64,000 nucleotides of DNA, from positions 1 to 64,000 of the forward strand of contig JAISTX010000003.1 of NCBI GenBank assembly GCA_031272365.1. Direction: 5' to 3'. How positions within the stretch are numbered: position 1 is the first letter of the stretch; each line of letters starts with the position of its first letter. Shown here piece after piece: positions 24,759 through 35,700 of this stretch. The stretch comes from Eubacteriales Family XIII. Incertae Sedis bacterium (lineage in GTDB: Bacteria; Bacillota; Clostridia; Peptostreptococcales; Anaerovoracaceae). The notes below the pieces were generated by a model that did not search any database, was not told the origin of the DNA, and saw only the letters and a list, made by a program, of their open reading frames with translations. The translations under genes and the position numbers were made by a program.

Positions 24759-27064
24759 CCCCTATGACCCCTGACCGCACCGAGGTCATCACCATCCGCG
24801 GCATCGTGCAGGGCGTCGGCTTCCGGCCGACGGTCTGGCGCATCGCCTCGCGCCTCGGGATGCGCGGGCGCGTGCGCAATATGGGCGGCTTTGTGCAGAT
24901 CGTCGTGACGGACACGCCCGCGCGCATCGACGCGTTTGTGGCGGAGATCCGCGCCGGGCGGCCGCGCATGGCGCGCATCGACCGAGTCGACCGCGAGGCC
25001 ATCGAGACGGCGCTCTTTTCCGATTTCCGCATCGCGGAGAGCACGCGCGTCGAGGACGAGATCGCGGTGATCCCCGCCGACATCGCCGTGTGCGACGACT
25101 GCCTGCGCGAGTATTTCTCCGCGGGCGACGCGCGGCACGGCTACGGCTATATCTCCTGCACAAACTGCGGGCCCCGGTACACGATCATGGAGCGCCTGCC
25201 CTATGACCGGGACACGACGACGATGGGCGATTTTCCGATGTGCACCCTGTGCGCCTCGGAGTACGGGGACCCTGCGACGCGGCGCTACCATGCGCAGACC
25301 GTGTCCTGCCACGACTGCGGGCCGCAGCCGCTGTGGAAGGCGAACCCGCATTTTTCCGGCCCGGGCTCAGCCGCAGCCGCTGCCGCCGCCGGGAAAGGCG
25401 GGGTGTTCGGGCTGAAGGGTGTCGGGGGGTATTACCTCGTCTGCGACGCTACGGACGAGGGGGCGGTTTCGCTGCTGCGCGAGATCAAGCGGCGCGAGCA
25501 GAAGCCGTTCGCAGTGATGTTTGAGTCGGTGGAAGACGTGCGGCGCTACTGCCGCGTGGGCGCGGCCGAGGAGGCGGAGCTGCTCTCCCCGCGCCGGCCC
25601 ATCGTGCTGCTGGAGCAGCGGCCGGTTTTGGACGAAGGCATCCCCGCGCTCGCGGCGGGCGTCTGCCGCCACAGCCGCTTCATCGGCGCCTTCCTGCCGT
25701 CGTTTGCTTTGCAGATCGAGCTGCTGCGCCGGTGCGGCGCGCCGCTCGTCATGACGAGCGCCAACCTCTCGGAGCTGCCGATCCTCACGGAGGACGCGGG
25801 GATGTTTGCGCTCATGGAGGAGCGCGACGGCATCGCGGGCGTGCTCTACCACGAGCGGCGCATCGCGGCGGGGCTCGACGATTCCGTGGTGCGCGTCATC
25901 GACGGCACGGCGCAGATCCTGCGGCGCGCGAAGGGCTACGTGCCCGCGCCCGTCTACCTGCAGGGCGTGGCGGACGCGGTGTCCAAACACGACATGGTGT
26001 TTGCGTCGGGCGGGCATCTCAAGGCGGCGTTCGCGCTTTCCAAGGGGGCCTTCGCGTACCTCAGCCGCCATCTCGGCGACATGGACACGCTCGCGTCGGA
26101 ATCGTTATTCGAAGAGACGTTTGCACGCATGAAGGCGTTTTTTGCGATCAAGCCGGGGCGCGTCGCCTGCGACCTGCACCCCCGGTATTTCCCGACGCAG
26201 TTTGCGGAGCGCTACGCGGCCGCGCACGGGCTGCCGGTGCTGCATGTGCAGCACCACCACGCGCACATCGCGTCGGTCATGGCGGAGCACGGGCTCACGG
26301 GGCCTGTGATCGGCGTCGCGTTCGACGGGACGGGGTACGGCACGGACGGCACGGTCTGGGGCGGCGAGGTGCTCGTCTGCGAGGGGGGCGGCTTTGAGCG
26401 GTTTTCGCACCTCGCCTGCGCAGCGATGCTCGGCGGCGACGAGTCGATGCGCGACGCGTGGAAGGCGGCGGTGGCGTACCGGGGCGGGGGGGCGCCTGGC
26501 GCTTCGGCGCCTTCGGGGCCTTCGGACACTTCGCGTGCACCGGCGGCAGAGTTCCACATCAACCTTGAGGAGATCCTCGCTTTCTGCGAACGGAACGCCG
26601 TCGCCGAGCGGCAATGGGGCGCGGCGGAAACCGACGCCGTCTTTAGGGCCATCGCGGCCGGCGTGAACACGGTGCGCAGCTCGAGCATGGGCCGGCTCTT
26701 CGACGCGGCGGCGGCGATGCTCGGCATCTGCCCCGTGAACGCTTACGAAGGGCAGTGCGCCTCGATGCTCGAAAACGCGGCGGAACGCGCCCTGCACGGC
26801 AGCGCGGAGGAGCCGGACCGGCTCGCGCTCCTGTTCCATGAGCGCGTGGCGGCTGCCATCCTTTCGCAGTGCCGCCTGGCGCGGGGCGCGCACGGCATCG
26901 GCCAGGTCTGCCTGTCCGGCGGCGTGTTCCAAAACAAGATCCTCATGGAGGAGGCGCTCCGCCTGCTGCGCGGCGACGCCTTCGAGGTTTTCTACAACGT
27001 GCACGTGCCGCCGAACGACGGCGGGATCGCGGTCGGGCAATGCTATCTCGCGCTGATGCGATAG
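24755..27064 (+). CDS. hypF: Carbamoyltransferase HypF (769 aa)
   Basis: HypF makes the cyanide ligand precursor of the [NiFe] centre by carbamoylating HypE with carbamoyl phosphate. Domains in order are: acylphosphatase-like (GIVQGVGFRPTVWRIA, residues 10-95); two zinc fingers (CDDCLREYF...CTNCGPRYT and CTLCASEYGD...CHDCG, about 110-190); a YrdC-like domain (GGVFGLKGVGGYYLVCDA...KRREQKPFAVMF); and a Kae1-like carbamoyltransferase (CDLHPRYFPTQ, VQHHHAHIASVMAEHGL, GVAFDGTGYGTDGTVWGGE, CLSGGVFQNKILME). A low-complexity insertion of Gly/Ala/Pro/Ser residues near residue 580 (GGGAPGASAPSGPSD) seems peculiar to this genome. The ATG overlaps the hypB stop (ATGA), so translation is coupled. Confidence 0.95.
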   Translation: MTPMTPDRTEVITIRGIVQGVGFRPTVWRIASRLGMRGRVRNMGGFVQIVVTDTPARIDAFVAEIRAGRPRMARIDRVDREAIETALFSDFRIAESTRVEDEIAVIPADIAVCDDCLREYFSAGDARHGYGYISCTNCGPRYTIMERLPYDRDTTTMGDFPMCTLCASEYGDPATRRYHAQTVSCHDCGPQPLWKANPHFSGPGSAAAAAAAGKGGVFGLKGVGGYYLVCDATDEGAVSLLREIKRREQKPFAVMFESVEDVRRYCRVGAAEEAELLSPRRPIVLLEQRPVLDEGIPALAAGVCRHSRFIGAFLPSFALQIELLRRCGAPLVMTSANLSELPILTEDAGMFALMEERDGIAGVLYHERRIAAGLDDSVVRVIDGTAQILRRAKGYVPAPVYLQGVADAVSKHDMVFASGGHLKAAFALSKGAFAYLSRHLGDMDTLASESLFEETFARMKAFFAIKPGRVACDLHPRYFPTQFAERYAAAHGLPVLHVQHHHAHIASVMAEHGLTGPVIGVAFDGTGYGTDGTVWGGEVLVCEGGGFERFSHLACAAMLGGDESMRDAWKAAVAYRGGGAPGASAPSGPSDTSRAPAAEFHINLEEILAFCERNAVAERQWGAAETDAVFRAIAAGVNTVRSSSMGRLFDAAAAMLGICPVNAYEGQCASMLENAAERALHGSAEEPDRLALLFHERVAAAILSQCRLARGAHGIGQVCLSGGVFQNKILMEEALRLLRGDAFEVFYNVHVPPNDGGIAVGQCYLALMR

Positions 27065-28119
27065 CGCTCTGCGCGTGGTTCCGGGAAAACGCGCGGCCGC
27101 TCCCGTGGCGGCGCGACGCGGATCCCTACCATGTCTGGCTTTCGGAGATCATGCTGCAGCAGACGCGCATCGAGGCCGTCATCCCCTACTACGAGCGGTT
27201 CCTGTCGGAGCTGCCCACGATCCGGGATCTGGCGGCGGTGGATGAGGAGCGGCTCCTCAAGCTGTGGGAGGGGCTCGGGTATTACAGCCGTGCGCGCAAC
27301 CTGCACCGCGCGGCGAAGGTGGTTTGCGGGGAACACGGCGGCGTCTTTCCGGATGACGTGGCGGGTATCCGCGCGCTGCCGGGCATCGGGGACTATACGG
27401 CGGGTGCCATCGCCTCGATCTGCTTCGGCCGGAAGGCCCCGGCCGTCGACGGCAATGTGCTGCGGGTGTGCGCGCGGTACGCGGAGCGCTTCGAGCCCGT
27501 GACGGAGCCCTCTGTGAAGCGCCGCGTGACGGAGGCGCTGGAGGCCGTGTACGGCTACCGGGGCGTCAAACCGTCCGACTTGACACAGGGGCTCATGGAG
27601 CTCGGCGAGGTGGTCTGCCTGCCGAGCGGCGCCCTGCGCTGCAGCGTCTGCCCGCTGGCCGGGGGCTGCCGGGCGTATGCGCACGGCACGGCGGCGGATC
27701 TGCCCGTCCGCGCACCGAAGAAGGAGAAGCGCGAGGTGGACGTCACGGTGCTGATCCTCCGCACGGGCGACGGCGATGTCGCCATCCGCAAGCGGCCGGA
27801 CACGGGGCTGCTCGCGGGGCTCTGGGAGTTTCCGAACGTGGAGCAGAGGCTGTCGCAGGCGGAGGCGCTGGCTTTCGCCGAGGGGCTCGGCGTGAAACCG
27901 TTATGCGCAAAAAAGGGGTTGTCCCACACGCATGTCTTCACGCATATCCGGTGGCGGATGCGGAGCTATGTGGTGGATGTGGAGGAGGCCGGCGGGGCGG
28001 GCACGACGGCGACGGCGAAGCAGGGCGGCCTGCGCTTCGTCAGCCCGGAGGAGTTGACAGAAACCCACGCCCTCCCGACCGCGTTCCGGAAATTCATCGA
28101 CTGTATCGCGTCCGTATAA
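27040..28119 (+). CDS. mutY: A/G-specific adenine glycosylase (359 aa)
   Basis: MutY removes adenine mispaired with 8-oxoguanine. The HhH-GPD core starts RPLPWRRDADPYHVWLSEIMLQQTRIE, which includes the catalytic-pocket glutamate. The helix-hairpin-helix is IRALPGIGDYTAGAIASI, and the catalytic aspartate lies in PAVDGNVLRV. The [4Fe-4S] cysteines follow as C-x7-C-x2-C-x5-C in VCLPSGALRCSVCPLAGGC. The C-terminal 110 residues are a NUDIX-like recognition domain (GLLAGLWEFPNVE, LSHTHVFTHIRWRM). The ATG at 27040 lies 25 bases inside the end of hypF in another frame. Its place inside a hyp operon has no obvious functional reason and is probably a case of transcriptional hitchhiking. Confidence 0.94.
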   Translation: MLSRADAIALCAWFRENARPLPWRRDADPYHVWLSEIMLQQTRIEAVIPYYERFLSELPTIRDLAAVDEERLLKLWEGLGYYSRARNLHRAAKVVCGEHGGVFPDDVAGIRALPGIGDYTAGAIASICFGRKAPAVDGNVLRVCARYAERFEPVTEPSVKRRVTEALEAVYGYRGVKPSDLTQGLMELGEVVCLPSGALRCSVCPLAGGCRAYAHGTAADLPVRAPKKEKREVDVTVLILRTGDGDVAIRKRPDTGLLAGLWEFPNVEQRLSQAEALAFAEGLGVKPLCAKKGLSHTHVFTHIRWRMRSYVVDVEEAGGAGTTATAKQGGLRFVSPEELTETHALPTAFRKFIDCIASV

Positions 28120-28148
28120 TTGGAGTTTGAGCTGACCGGAAATCTTGA

Positions 28149-28385
28149 CTTACACATCACCAAAATCTCAAGCAGACGCTCTCGGCGCTTGAAGACTATG
28201 CGGTCGAAACCAAAGACTATGAGCTCGCAGCCGAATACTTCAACACGTGCAGGAAAAGAGGCATCCAGGGTTCGCATACGGATTTTCTCCTTTGCGCCGT
28301 CGCCGCAAGAAACGAGCTTCTCATCTTCACCCTGGACAAAGATTTCAAGAATTACGCGAAATATATTCCCGTCAAACTGTATTAG
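28149..28385 (+). pseudogene. C-terminal remnant of a VapC-like PIN toxin
   Basis: A frame with no start codon or ribosome binding site encodes the last 70 or so residues of a PIN-domain ribonuclease. It includes LAAEYFNTCRKRGIQGSHTD and then FLLCAVAARNELLIFTLDKDFKNYAKYIPVKLY up to TAG at 28383. The aspartates of SHTD and LDKDF are the third and fourth acidic positions of the PIN active site. The N-terminal half with the first two acidic residues is absent, so it cannot be active. No VapB-like antitoxin gene is nearby. The stretch 28386-28468 holds only the hypC ribosome binding site. Confidence 0.78.
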
Positions 28386-28468
28386 AATACCGCGGCATCG
28401 CGTCGGCAACAAAGTAGTGACCTGATATGATAAACTGATGGGGACCGCTATCGTGTTTGGAGTTTGGT

Positions 28469-28675
28469 ATGTGTGTAGCTTATCCCGGCAGGGTGGAACA
28501 GATTGACGGGCGGACGGCCCGGGTGGATTTCAGAGGGAATGTGGTGAACGTCAACATCGGCGTCGTGGACGTGGAGGTCGGCGACTATGTGCTTGTGCAC
28601 GCGGGCATGGCCATCGAGGCGATGGACGAAGAGAAGGCCCGCGGCATCCTGGAGGTTTTCGAGGACATCCTTTGA
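28469..28675 (+). CDS. hypC: Hydrogenase maturation chaperone HypC (68 aa)
   Basis: HypC chaperones the iron centre during [NiFe]-hydrogenase assembly together with HypD. The sequence begins MCVAYPGRVEQIDG; the cysteine directly after the initiator methionine is the essential iron ligand, which fixes the start at ATG 28469 rather than the in-frame TTG at 28457. The rest forms the small beta barrel (ARVDFRGNVVNVNIGVV, VGDYVLVHAGMAIEAMDEEKA). GGAG lies six bases upstream. Its stop overlaps the hypD start by two bases. Confidence 0.95.
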   Translation: MCVAYPGRVEQIDGRTARVDFRGNVVNVNIGVVDVEVGDYVLVHAGMAIEAMDEEKARGILEVFEDIL

Positions 28676-29796
28676 ACGAGAAAATCGCGTTTTTGCGGGG
28701 CTACGACGGGCCGCCGCTGAAGATCATGGAAGTGTGCGGCACGCATACGGCCGCGATCATGAAGAGTGGCATCCGCTCTTTTCTGCCCCCGGGCATCCGG
28801 CTCGTGTCCGGGCCGGGCTGCCCGGTCTGCGTGACGCCGACATCGTATATCGACGCGTGCCTCCGCGTCGCGGGGACGCCAGGCGGCGGCGCCCAGGCCT
28901 GCCTCGCGAGCTTCGGCGACATGCTGAAAGTGCCCGGGAGCGCGGGCACGACGCTGTCGGACGCGCTCGGCGCGGGGGCGAACGTCCGCATGGTGTACGC
29001 GCCCTTCGACGTCCTGCCGCTCGCGGAGGAAAACCCGGGCACGGAATACGTCGTCGCCGCCGTCGGCTTCGAGACGACGGCCCCGGCCTACGCGCTGCTC
29101 ATGGAGGAAGCGGACGAGCGGGGGCTCTCCAACATCCGCCTCCTGCCGGCGCTGAAATCCGCGCTCAGCGCGATCGACTACATCTGCGCCATCGGGGAGG
29201 ACGTCGACGCCTTCCTCTGCCCCGGCCATGTCAGCGTGATCACGGGCAGCCGCGCCTACGAGCCGCTCGCGGAAAAATACGGCAAGCCGTTCGTCGTCGC
29301 GGGGTTCGAAGCGCGGCATATCCTCGAGGCGGTGCACCGGTGCGCCATAGACGCCCTCGCCATCCGAAACGAAGGCCGCCCCGGCGCGGTCACGAACCTC
29401 TACCCGGAGGCGGTTTCCGAGGAGGGCAACCCGAAAGCCCTCGCCCTCATCGAGCAATGGTTTGAAAAAGAGGATACGCCGTGGCGCGGCCTCGGGACGA
29501 TCCCCGCGTCCGGCTACGCCCTGAAACAGGAAAGAAGGCGGTTCTCCTTTGGCGCTGTGGGGAACGCGTCCGGGGAACCACCTTCGGGTTCGCATGATCC
29601 TCAAGATCTAACGGATTTGCAGGCTTCGCAGGATTCCCTGCCACCGGGCTGCCGCTGCGGGGAGGTCATCCTCGGCCGTATCGACCCGGACGCCTGCCCG
29701 CTCTTCGGCGCATCCTGCACGCCCGCTCACGCCGTCGGCCCCTGCATGGTTTCCTCAGAGGGCGCCTGCGGCATCTGGTTCAAACATAGTCGATGA
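28672..29796 (+). CDS. hypD: Hydrogenase maturation protein HypD (374 aa)
   Basis: HypD holds a [4Fe-4S] cluster and assembles the Fe(CN)2CO unit with HypC. The conserved cysteine motifs are present: MEVCGTHTAAIMKSGI, GPGCPVCVTPTSYID, and the C-terminal cluster CRCGEVILGRIDPDACPLFG...GPCMVSSEGACGIWF. VVAAVGFETTAPAYALL and CPGHVSVITGS are also typical. The start is TTG at 28672, overlapping the hypC stop (TTGA); no ATG is available nearby. About 25 extra residues (SGSHDPQDLTDLQASQDS) sit before the C-terminal cysteines, in DNA of different composition, and look like a repeat-derived insertion. hypA and hypE are not found here. The gene's end overlaps the convergent giant gene by 17 bases. Confidence 0.93.
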   Translation: MNEKIAFLRGYDGPPLKIMEVCGTHTAAIMKSGIRSFLPPGIRLVSGPGCPVCVTPTSYIDACLRVAGTPGGGAQACLASFGDMLKVPGSAGTTLSDALGAGANVRMVYAPFDVLPLAEENPGTEYVVAAVGFETTAPAYALLMEEADERGLSNIRLLPALKSALSAIDYICAIGEDVDAFLCPGHVSVITGSRAYEPLAEKYGKPFVVAGFEARHILEAVHRCAIDALAIRNEGRPGAVTNLYPEAVSEEGNPKALALIEQWFEKEDTPWRGLGTIPASGYALKQERRRFSFGAVGNASGEPPSGSHDPQDLTDLQASQDSLPPGCRCGEVILGRIDPDACPLFGASCTPAHAVGPCMVSSEGACGIWFKHSR

Positions 29797-32700
29797 GCGC
29801 TTTCATCTCTTCGTTTTCCGGCGCTTCTTCTTCCGCTTTTTCCGTCGCGTACTTCGCCGTCAGCATCGTCAGCGCCACGGTCGCCGCGAGGATCACGAAG
29901 CTCCAGACCGTGTAGCGGTCCCCGACCACGACCGGGTTGGTCAGCATCGGCTCCGTCGCCGCGAAGAAGATGATGTTTGCCGCCGCCGCGAGGAACACGC
30001 CGATCGCAAAGCGCTTCGCCTTCTTCCGCTGCTTCTCTTCCACCTTCTCGATCATCTGCTTCCTGCGGAAGACGAGGAAGAGGAAGGCCAGGCCGAACAG
30101 GGACGCGATCAGGTTGAGCAGCGCCCAGGACGGGTCGGGCTCCACCGGCATCGCCTGCGGCGTCTCATCCGGCGCGATCACTTCGGGCTGCGGCAGGAGC
30201 TCCTTGATCGGCTCCGGCGCGACCTCGCGGATCGTCTCGATGATGCGCTCCGTCACTTCCCTCAGGATGGTCTCCGAGTGCGAATGGTGCACTGCGGCGA
30301 CCGGCTCCTCTTTCTTCTCGACCTTCACATCGCACACCGCCGTCACTTCGTTGTAGTCGCTGTCGACGACCGTGTAGGTCACGCGGTACGTGCCTCCGTT
30401 GCTGGTGTCCACGAACCCGGTGAACGTCACGCGGCTTGTGAGGTTGCCGTCCTCGACGTCCGTCGCCGTCACGCCGTCCATGGCGTTGAACGAGTCGTCC
30501 GCTTGCAGCGTGCGCGTCGCCGGCACGTTCAGCTTCGGCGGGTTGCCGGCTTCGACCTTCACCCGGACGGTCGTCCGGACCGTCTGCTTCGCTTTGACCG
30601 CGAACACGACGCTGTGCGTGCCTGCCTTCTTTGCAAGGTGGTCCGCGATATAGCCGTCGTCGTCCTTCACGAGCACCGGCACGGCCTTGCCGAAGTCCTG
30701 GCTGTCCTGGGTCACGCAGACCGCCTGCGCCTTCGCCGTGCTGATCAGCTCTTCCGCAGTGCCGAGCACCTGGCCGACACGCTTCGAGAAGCCATAGGCG
30801 CGGATCGCGTAGCCGTCCGCCACGACCCATTCGTCGCCGACGAGCACGATGCAGGATTTCTTCACCGTGTTGAAGTCGCTGTCGGTGACTTCATAGTTTA
30901 CCTTGTAGTACCCGGCTTTGTCCGGGTTGACCGGCGCGTCGAACTTCACCGCCGCCGTCAGGTCGCCGTCCTCATGGTCATCGGCCGTCACGCCATCCCG
31001 GTACTCCGCTTCGCCGAACGTTTCGCCGACGGCGATCTGCTTCACCGCGGGCACCGTCAGGATCGGCTCCTCGCCGGTGCAGACCATCGCTTTGATTTGC
31101 GTCGTCACGCTGTCACGATCCGAGACCGCGAAGGTGATGTTGTAGGTGCCCACGGTCGAGCAATACCCGCCGTTGTCTTTCACCTTTGCCTCGACGGCTT
31201 TCCCGAAGTCCTCCATCGAGGGATCCGTGCAGACCGCCCACACTTCCGCAGACGTGAGCATTTCCTCGTCCGTGCCGCTCACCTGGCCGCGCGTCTTCGT
31301 GAAGTCGACCGCGCGGATCGCATAGCCGTCGCCCAGTACCCATTCGTCGCCGACGAGCACCACGCTGGACGCCGCCACCGCATTGTGGTCGGAATCCGTC
31401 ACCGTGTAGGGCACGACATAGAAGCCTTCCGCCCCCGGCACGACCGTTTCGCCGTACGCCACCTGCGCGGTCAGGTCGCCGTCCTCTTCATCCGAGGCCG
31501 ACACGTCGGCTCTGTATTCCGCGTCGCCGAACACCGCGCCCTTGGCAATCTGCCGGACCGGCGGCACGACGAGCGTCGGGAACGAGCCCGGGATGACCGT
31601 GGCCTTCACCGGTATCGTCACCGTCTCTTTGTCCGTGACCGCCAGTACGATGTCGAACATGCCGTGCACGCAATCATCGTACCCGCCAAAGTCGGCGACC
31701 GACACCGGCACCGCCGCGCCGAAGCCCGGGTTGTCCTCGCCGCCGGCCAGCGTCTGCCGCAAGTCGATCGCGACCGCCCCTGCATACCGCACGGCTTCCT
31801 CCTCGGAGCCTGTCACCTGGCCGAGCCGCTTTGTGAAGCTGCTCGCGTTGATGGCATATTCCCCGTCGGGGTCGATCACCCAGGAGTCGCCGACGAGCAC
31901 CATGCCGCTCTTCGCGACCGTGTTGTCGTCGCTGTCCGTCACGGTGTACGTCACCTTGTAGAAGCCTTCTTTTTCCGCGTCGACCGTGCCCGTGAAGGAG
32001 ATGCCGGCGGACAGGGCCGCGTTGTCGTCCTCTTCGTCCGTCGCGAACACGCCCTGCATGTAGGACGGCTCCGTGTCCGCCTGCGCCCCCACCGGGAACG
32101 CGCCGCCGACCGGGATCTGCTTGACCGCCGGCACATGCAGCACCGGTTTGTTCGCGTTGGAGACGAGCATCGCCACGGAGATCTGCGTCTCCGGCTCCTC
32201 CGCCACGCGGAAGGTCAGCGTGAACGTCTGCTCATAGCCGTCCACAAGCGATGCCGCGCCCACCTCTGAGAAGCCGCCGTCGCTTTCAAGCGCGATGGTC
32301 CCCGCCTCCGTGAGGCCGTTCGTCCGCTGGTAGCTCTTCACATTGGCGTTCTTCGCCTCCTTCAGCGCCGCGAGGTAGCCCTCTGCGTCGCTCGAGAGCG
32401 CCAGCATCGCCTTCGCCTCGCGGATGTTGAGGCGGAAGCCCTTCGCCGTCATCGCGTATTTGTCGCCGTTCGTGCCGTTGCCGCCCTGGCTGTCGTCATA
32501 GACGAGCGCCTTCACGGTCTTCGTCATCGTCGGGTATTCGCTGATCGTCAGCACCGGGGTGTAGGTCCCCGCCGCCGCCGTGTATCCGCCGCCGGTCTGC
32601 ACCGCCGCCGTCTTCGCCGCGCCCTTCGTGTCCCAAGCCGCCGCGCCGGACTCCGCGAGGATCTGGCTCTCCTTGTCGGAGGTGGCCACATCGCCCTTCG

Positions 32701-35700
32701 CGATGACGAAGCTCTTGCCGCTCAGGATGTAATGTGCATCCCAGTCGAAGCTGCCGTCGTCCACGATGATGGCGCGCGTGTCGCTCTTCTTGCCGCCCAC
32801 GCTATCCGTCGCCGTGTACTTGACCTGCGTCACGCCGGCCACGTCCGCCGGGATCGCGATCTCGCTGCCGTCCGTCGCCGTGTAGGCCACGCCATCCGTG
32901 ATGTCGCGCCCGAGGCTATCCCGCGCGCTGACGCCCGCCAGGATCTGCTCGTCCGTCAGGTTGCCTTTCGCAGTGGCCTTCTGGTAGACCTGCGGCTTGT
33001 TCATCGTCAGCGTCGGCGCGGGCGTGTCGCCCACCGTCGCCGTGACCGCCACGGTCACCTTGTAGGTGCCCCCGGCCAGCGTCTCGTAGACGCCGAAGAC
33101 GATATCGTATTCGCCGTTCTCCGCTTTCAAACCGCCGAGGTCGGCCACATCCACCGTCGCGCCCGTGATGGCCCCGCTCGCGAGGATGTGCCTCGCGTCG
33201 GCGCCCGCCGCGCCGATGATCGCATCGTCGCCGTCTGCAAGCAGTTTCTGTGCCTCCGCCGTCGTCAGCGTCAGGTGGTTCGCCCAGATCGCGTAGCTGT
33301 CGCCCTTCGCCGGGTCGACCGGGCCCGTCACGAGCTCTTCCGCGTCGATGACCTCCGCCGCGATGCCCTTGTGGAGCAGCGCCCCCGGGCTGTTCGTATC
33401 GATGCCTTCTATCTCGATGCCGTCATACAGGCCGACTTCCTTCTTGTAGCCGCCGTCCCGGGACACGCTCACCACGTCGATCGTCGCGCCCGTCGTCCCG
33501 TCGTAGACCTTCGCCCCCGACTTCGCCAGAATGTCCGCATCGATGTCCGCCTGCGAGGCGCCGTCCGTCACGTCGTCGAGCTTCGTCACGAAGCCTTTCG
33601 CATACAGGACGCGCTCCGCGCCCACGACATAACGCCCGTCGTTCACGACCACCACGCGCTGCGCCGTCGCCGTGCTGCCGCCCGCGTCCGTCACGCTGTA
33701 GGACAGGTTGTAGAGCCCCGCCTTCGCCGTGTTGACCGTGCCGGTCACGACCAGCGCGTCCGCGATCGCCGCGCCGTCCTCTTTGTCGAAGACCACGACG
33801 CCCGTCGACTGCGCGTTGAAAACAATATCCGTCGCTACGCCGTCCTTGACGACGCGGCCTGTGCCGACTTCCAGCTCAACCGGCGTCGTCGCCGTGAGCA
33901 CCGGCGGCGTGTCCGCCGTCACGAAGGCCTTGATCAAGACCCCGCGCGTGCTGTCCTTGTCCACGCCGTAGACGACCGGGTAGCCCGCCGTGTTCACCAC
34001 AGCTTCAAAGCCGCCCTGGCTCTTGACCGTCACCTTCGCCGCCGGGTCCGCATCCGGCGTCAGCAGGATGACCCCCGCCTTCGCCTCGTCGATGAACCGC
34101 TGCTGCGTCGTGTCGGCGAGGATGTCCGCCGCCTCCGTCGTCGTGACGGAGAAGTCGCTCGCGTACACCGCGTATTTGCTGTCCTTGACGCCCGGGTCCA
34201 CGTGGCCGCTCTTGATCGTGCCCGTGATGTCCTTGCTCGCTGACTGGCCGCCCACCCCGGAGACCGTCAGCGTGAAGTCATAGGCGCCGGGCGCCGGCTT
34301 CGCGCCATAGCCCTGCGGCATCGAGACCACGACGGACGCCGTGATATCCGCGCCGTCGAAGTCGTACGCCTCCGCGTAGGACCACGACCGCACCTGCGTC
34401 GCGCTGCCGTCCACGACCTCCCGCTCCGCCGCGAAGTTGCGCGCCCCGAGGATCACTTCGGCGTTTTCATCAATAATATACCTGCCGTCCGTGACCACGA
34501 TCGCCCGCGTCGCCGGCACGGCGTCGTTGCCGTGGCTGTCCTTCACGGTATAGGTCGCGCTGTACACGCCCACGTGTTTCGTGTCGATCGCCGACACGCC
34601 GTTCGCCAGCGTGTACTTGACCGAAGTGGGCAGGATCACCCCGTCCTCCGCGTCGCTGACCGAGAGCGCGGCCTTGATCTCCGCCGCCGTCATCTCGTGC
34701 GACACCGGCGTCTGCTCCACGACGAGCGGGCGCTCTGAGAACGCGATCACCGGGATCTCCCCGTTGTCCACGTCCGCCGTGACCCGCGCCTTCGTGGCCG
34801 TTTCCGCCTTGACTTCAAAGACGACAGTGTACCTCCCGGCGTGTACCGTTTCATAGCCGCCCAGCTCCGCCACGTCCACATCCGCAGGCTTTCCGAAGTC
34901 CCCGTGCATCACATCGATGCAGACGGCCTTCGCCTCCGCGGCCTGCTTGGCCTCTTCCGGCGTGCCGGTGACCTGGCTGATGGTTTTTTCAAAATCGTGC
35001 GCGTAGATCGCGTACCGGTCGCCCAGCGTCCAGCCGCTCCCGAGCACGAGCGCCGTGATCTGCTTGCTCAGATCCCTGTGCGCCGCCACGGCGAGGGTCG
35101 GCGTATACGCGCCCTCTGCGGCCGCATAGCCGCCGTTGTCCGTCACGTCGACGTCTACGCTTTCGCCCTTCGTGTTCCAGGCCTTCGCGTCGGATTCGGC
35201 CTTGATCTGCGCCGCCCCCGCCACGACGTCCTTCGCCTCGATCACGAAGTTTTTCGCCTGCAAAATATACTCCTCGTCCCAGACAAAGCTGCCGTCGTCG
35301 ATGATGATCGCGCGCGTGTCCGTCCGCGAGCCGCCCACGGCGTCCGTGACGGTGTACCTCACCTGCGTCACGCCCGCCACGTTCGCCGGGATCTCGATGG
35401 CCCCGCCGTTCACGGCCGTGTACTCCACGTCCCCCGTGAGGTCGTGCCCGAGGCTGTCCTCCGCGCTGACGCCCGCAAGGATCTGCGCATCCGTCAACTT
35501 GCCCGCCTCGCTGCTGATCGGGTAGACCTGCGGCTTGTTCATGGTAAGCGTCGGGAGCTCGCTTTCGCCGACCGTGACGAGGATCGGCAGTTTCACGGAA
35601 TAATCATTCCCCGCCCGCGTCTCCTGCACGGCAAACGTCACCGTGTACTGGCCCGCCTTCGCTTCAAAGCCGCCCCGGTCGGCGACGGTGGCCGTTGCGT

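Noticed and set aside
27600-27680. Possible defect in the MutY iron-sulfur motif (seven instead of six residues between the first two cysteines).
   Set aside because: The same C-x7-C spacing (CxPNGAxxC type) is, to my recollection, common in clostridial MutY.
29780-30300. LPXTG sorting signal or SLH domains in the giant protein.
   Set aside because: Neither motif is present in the C-terminal 250 residues.
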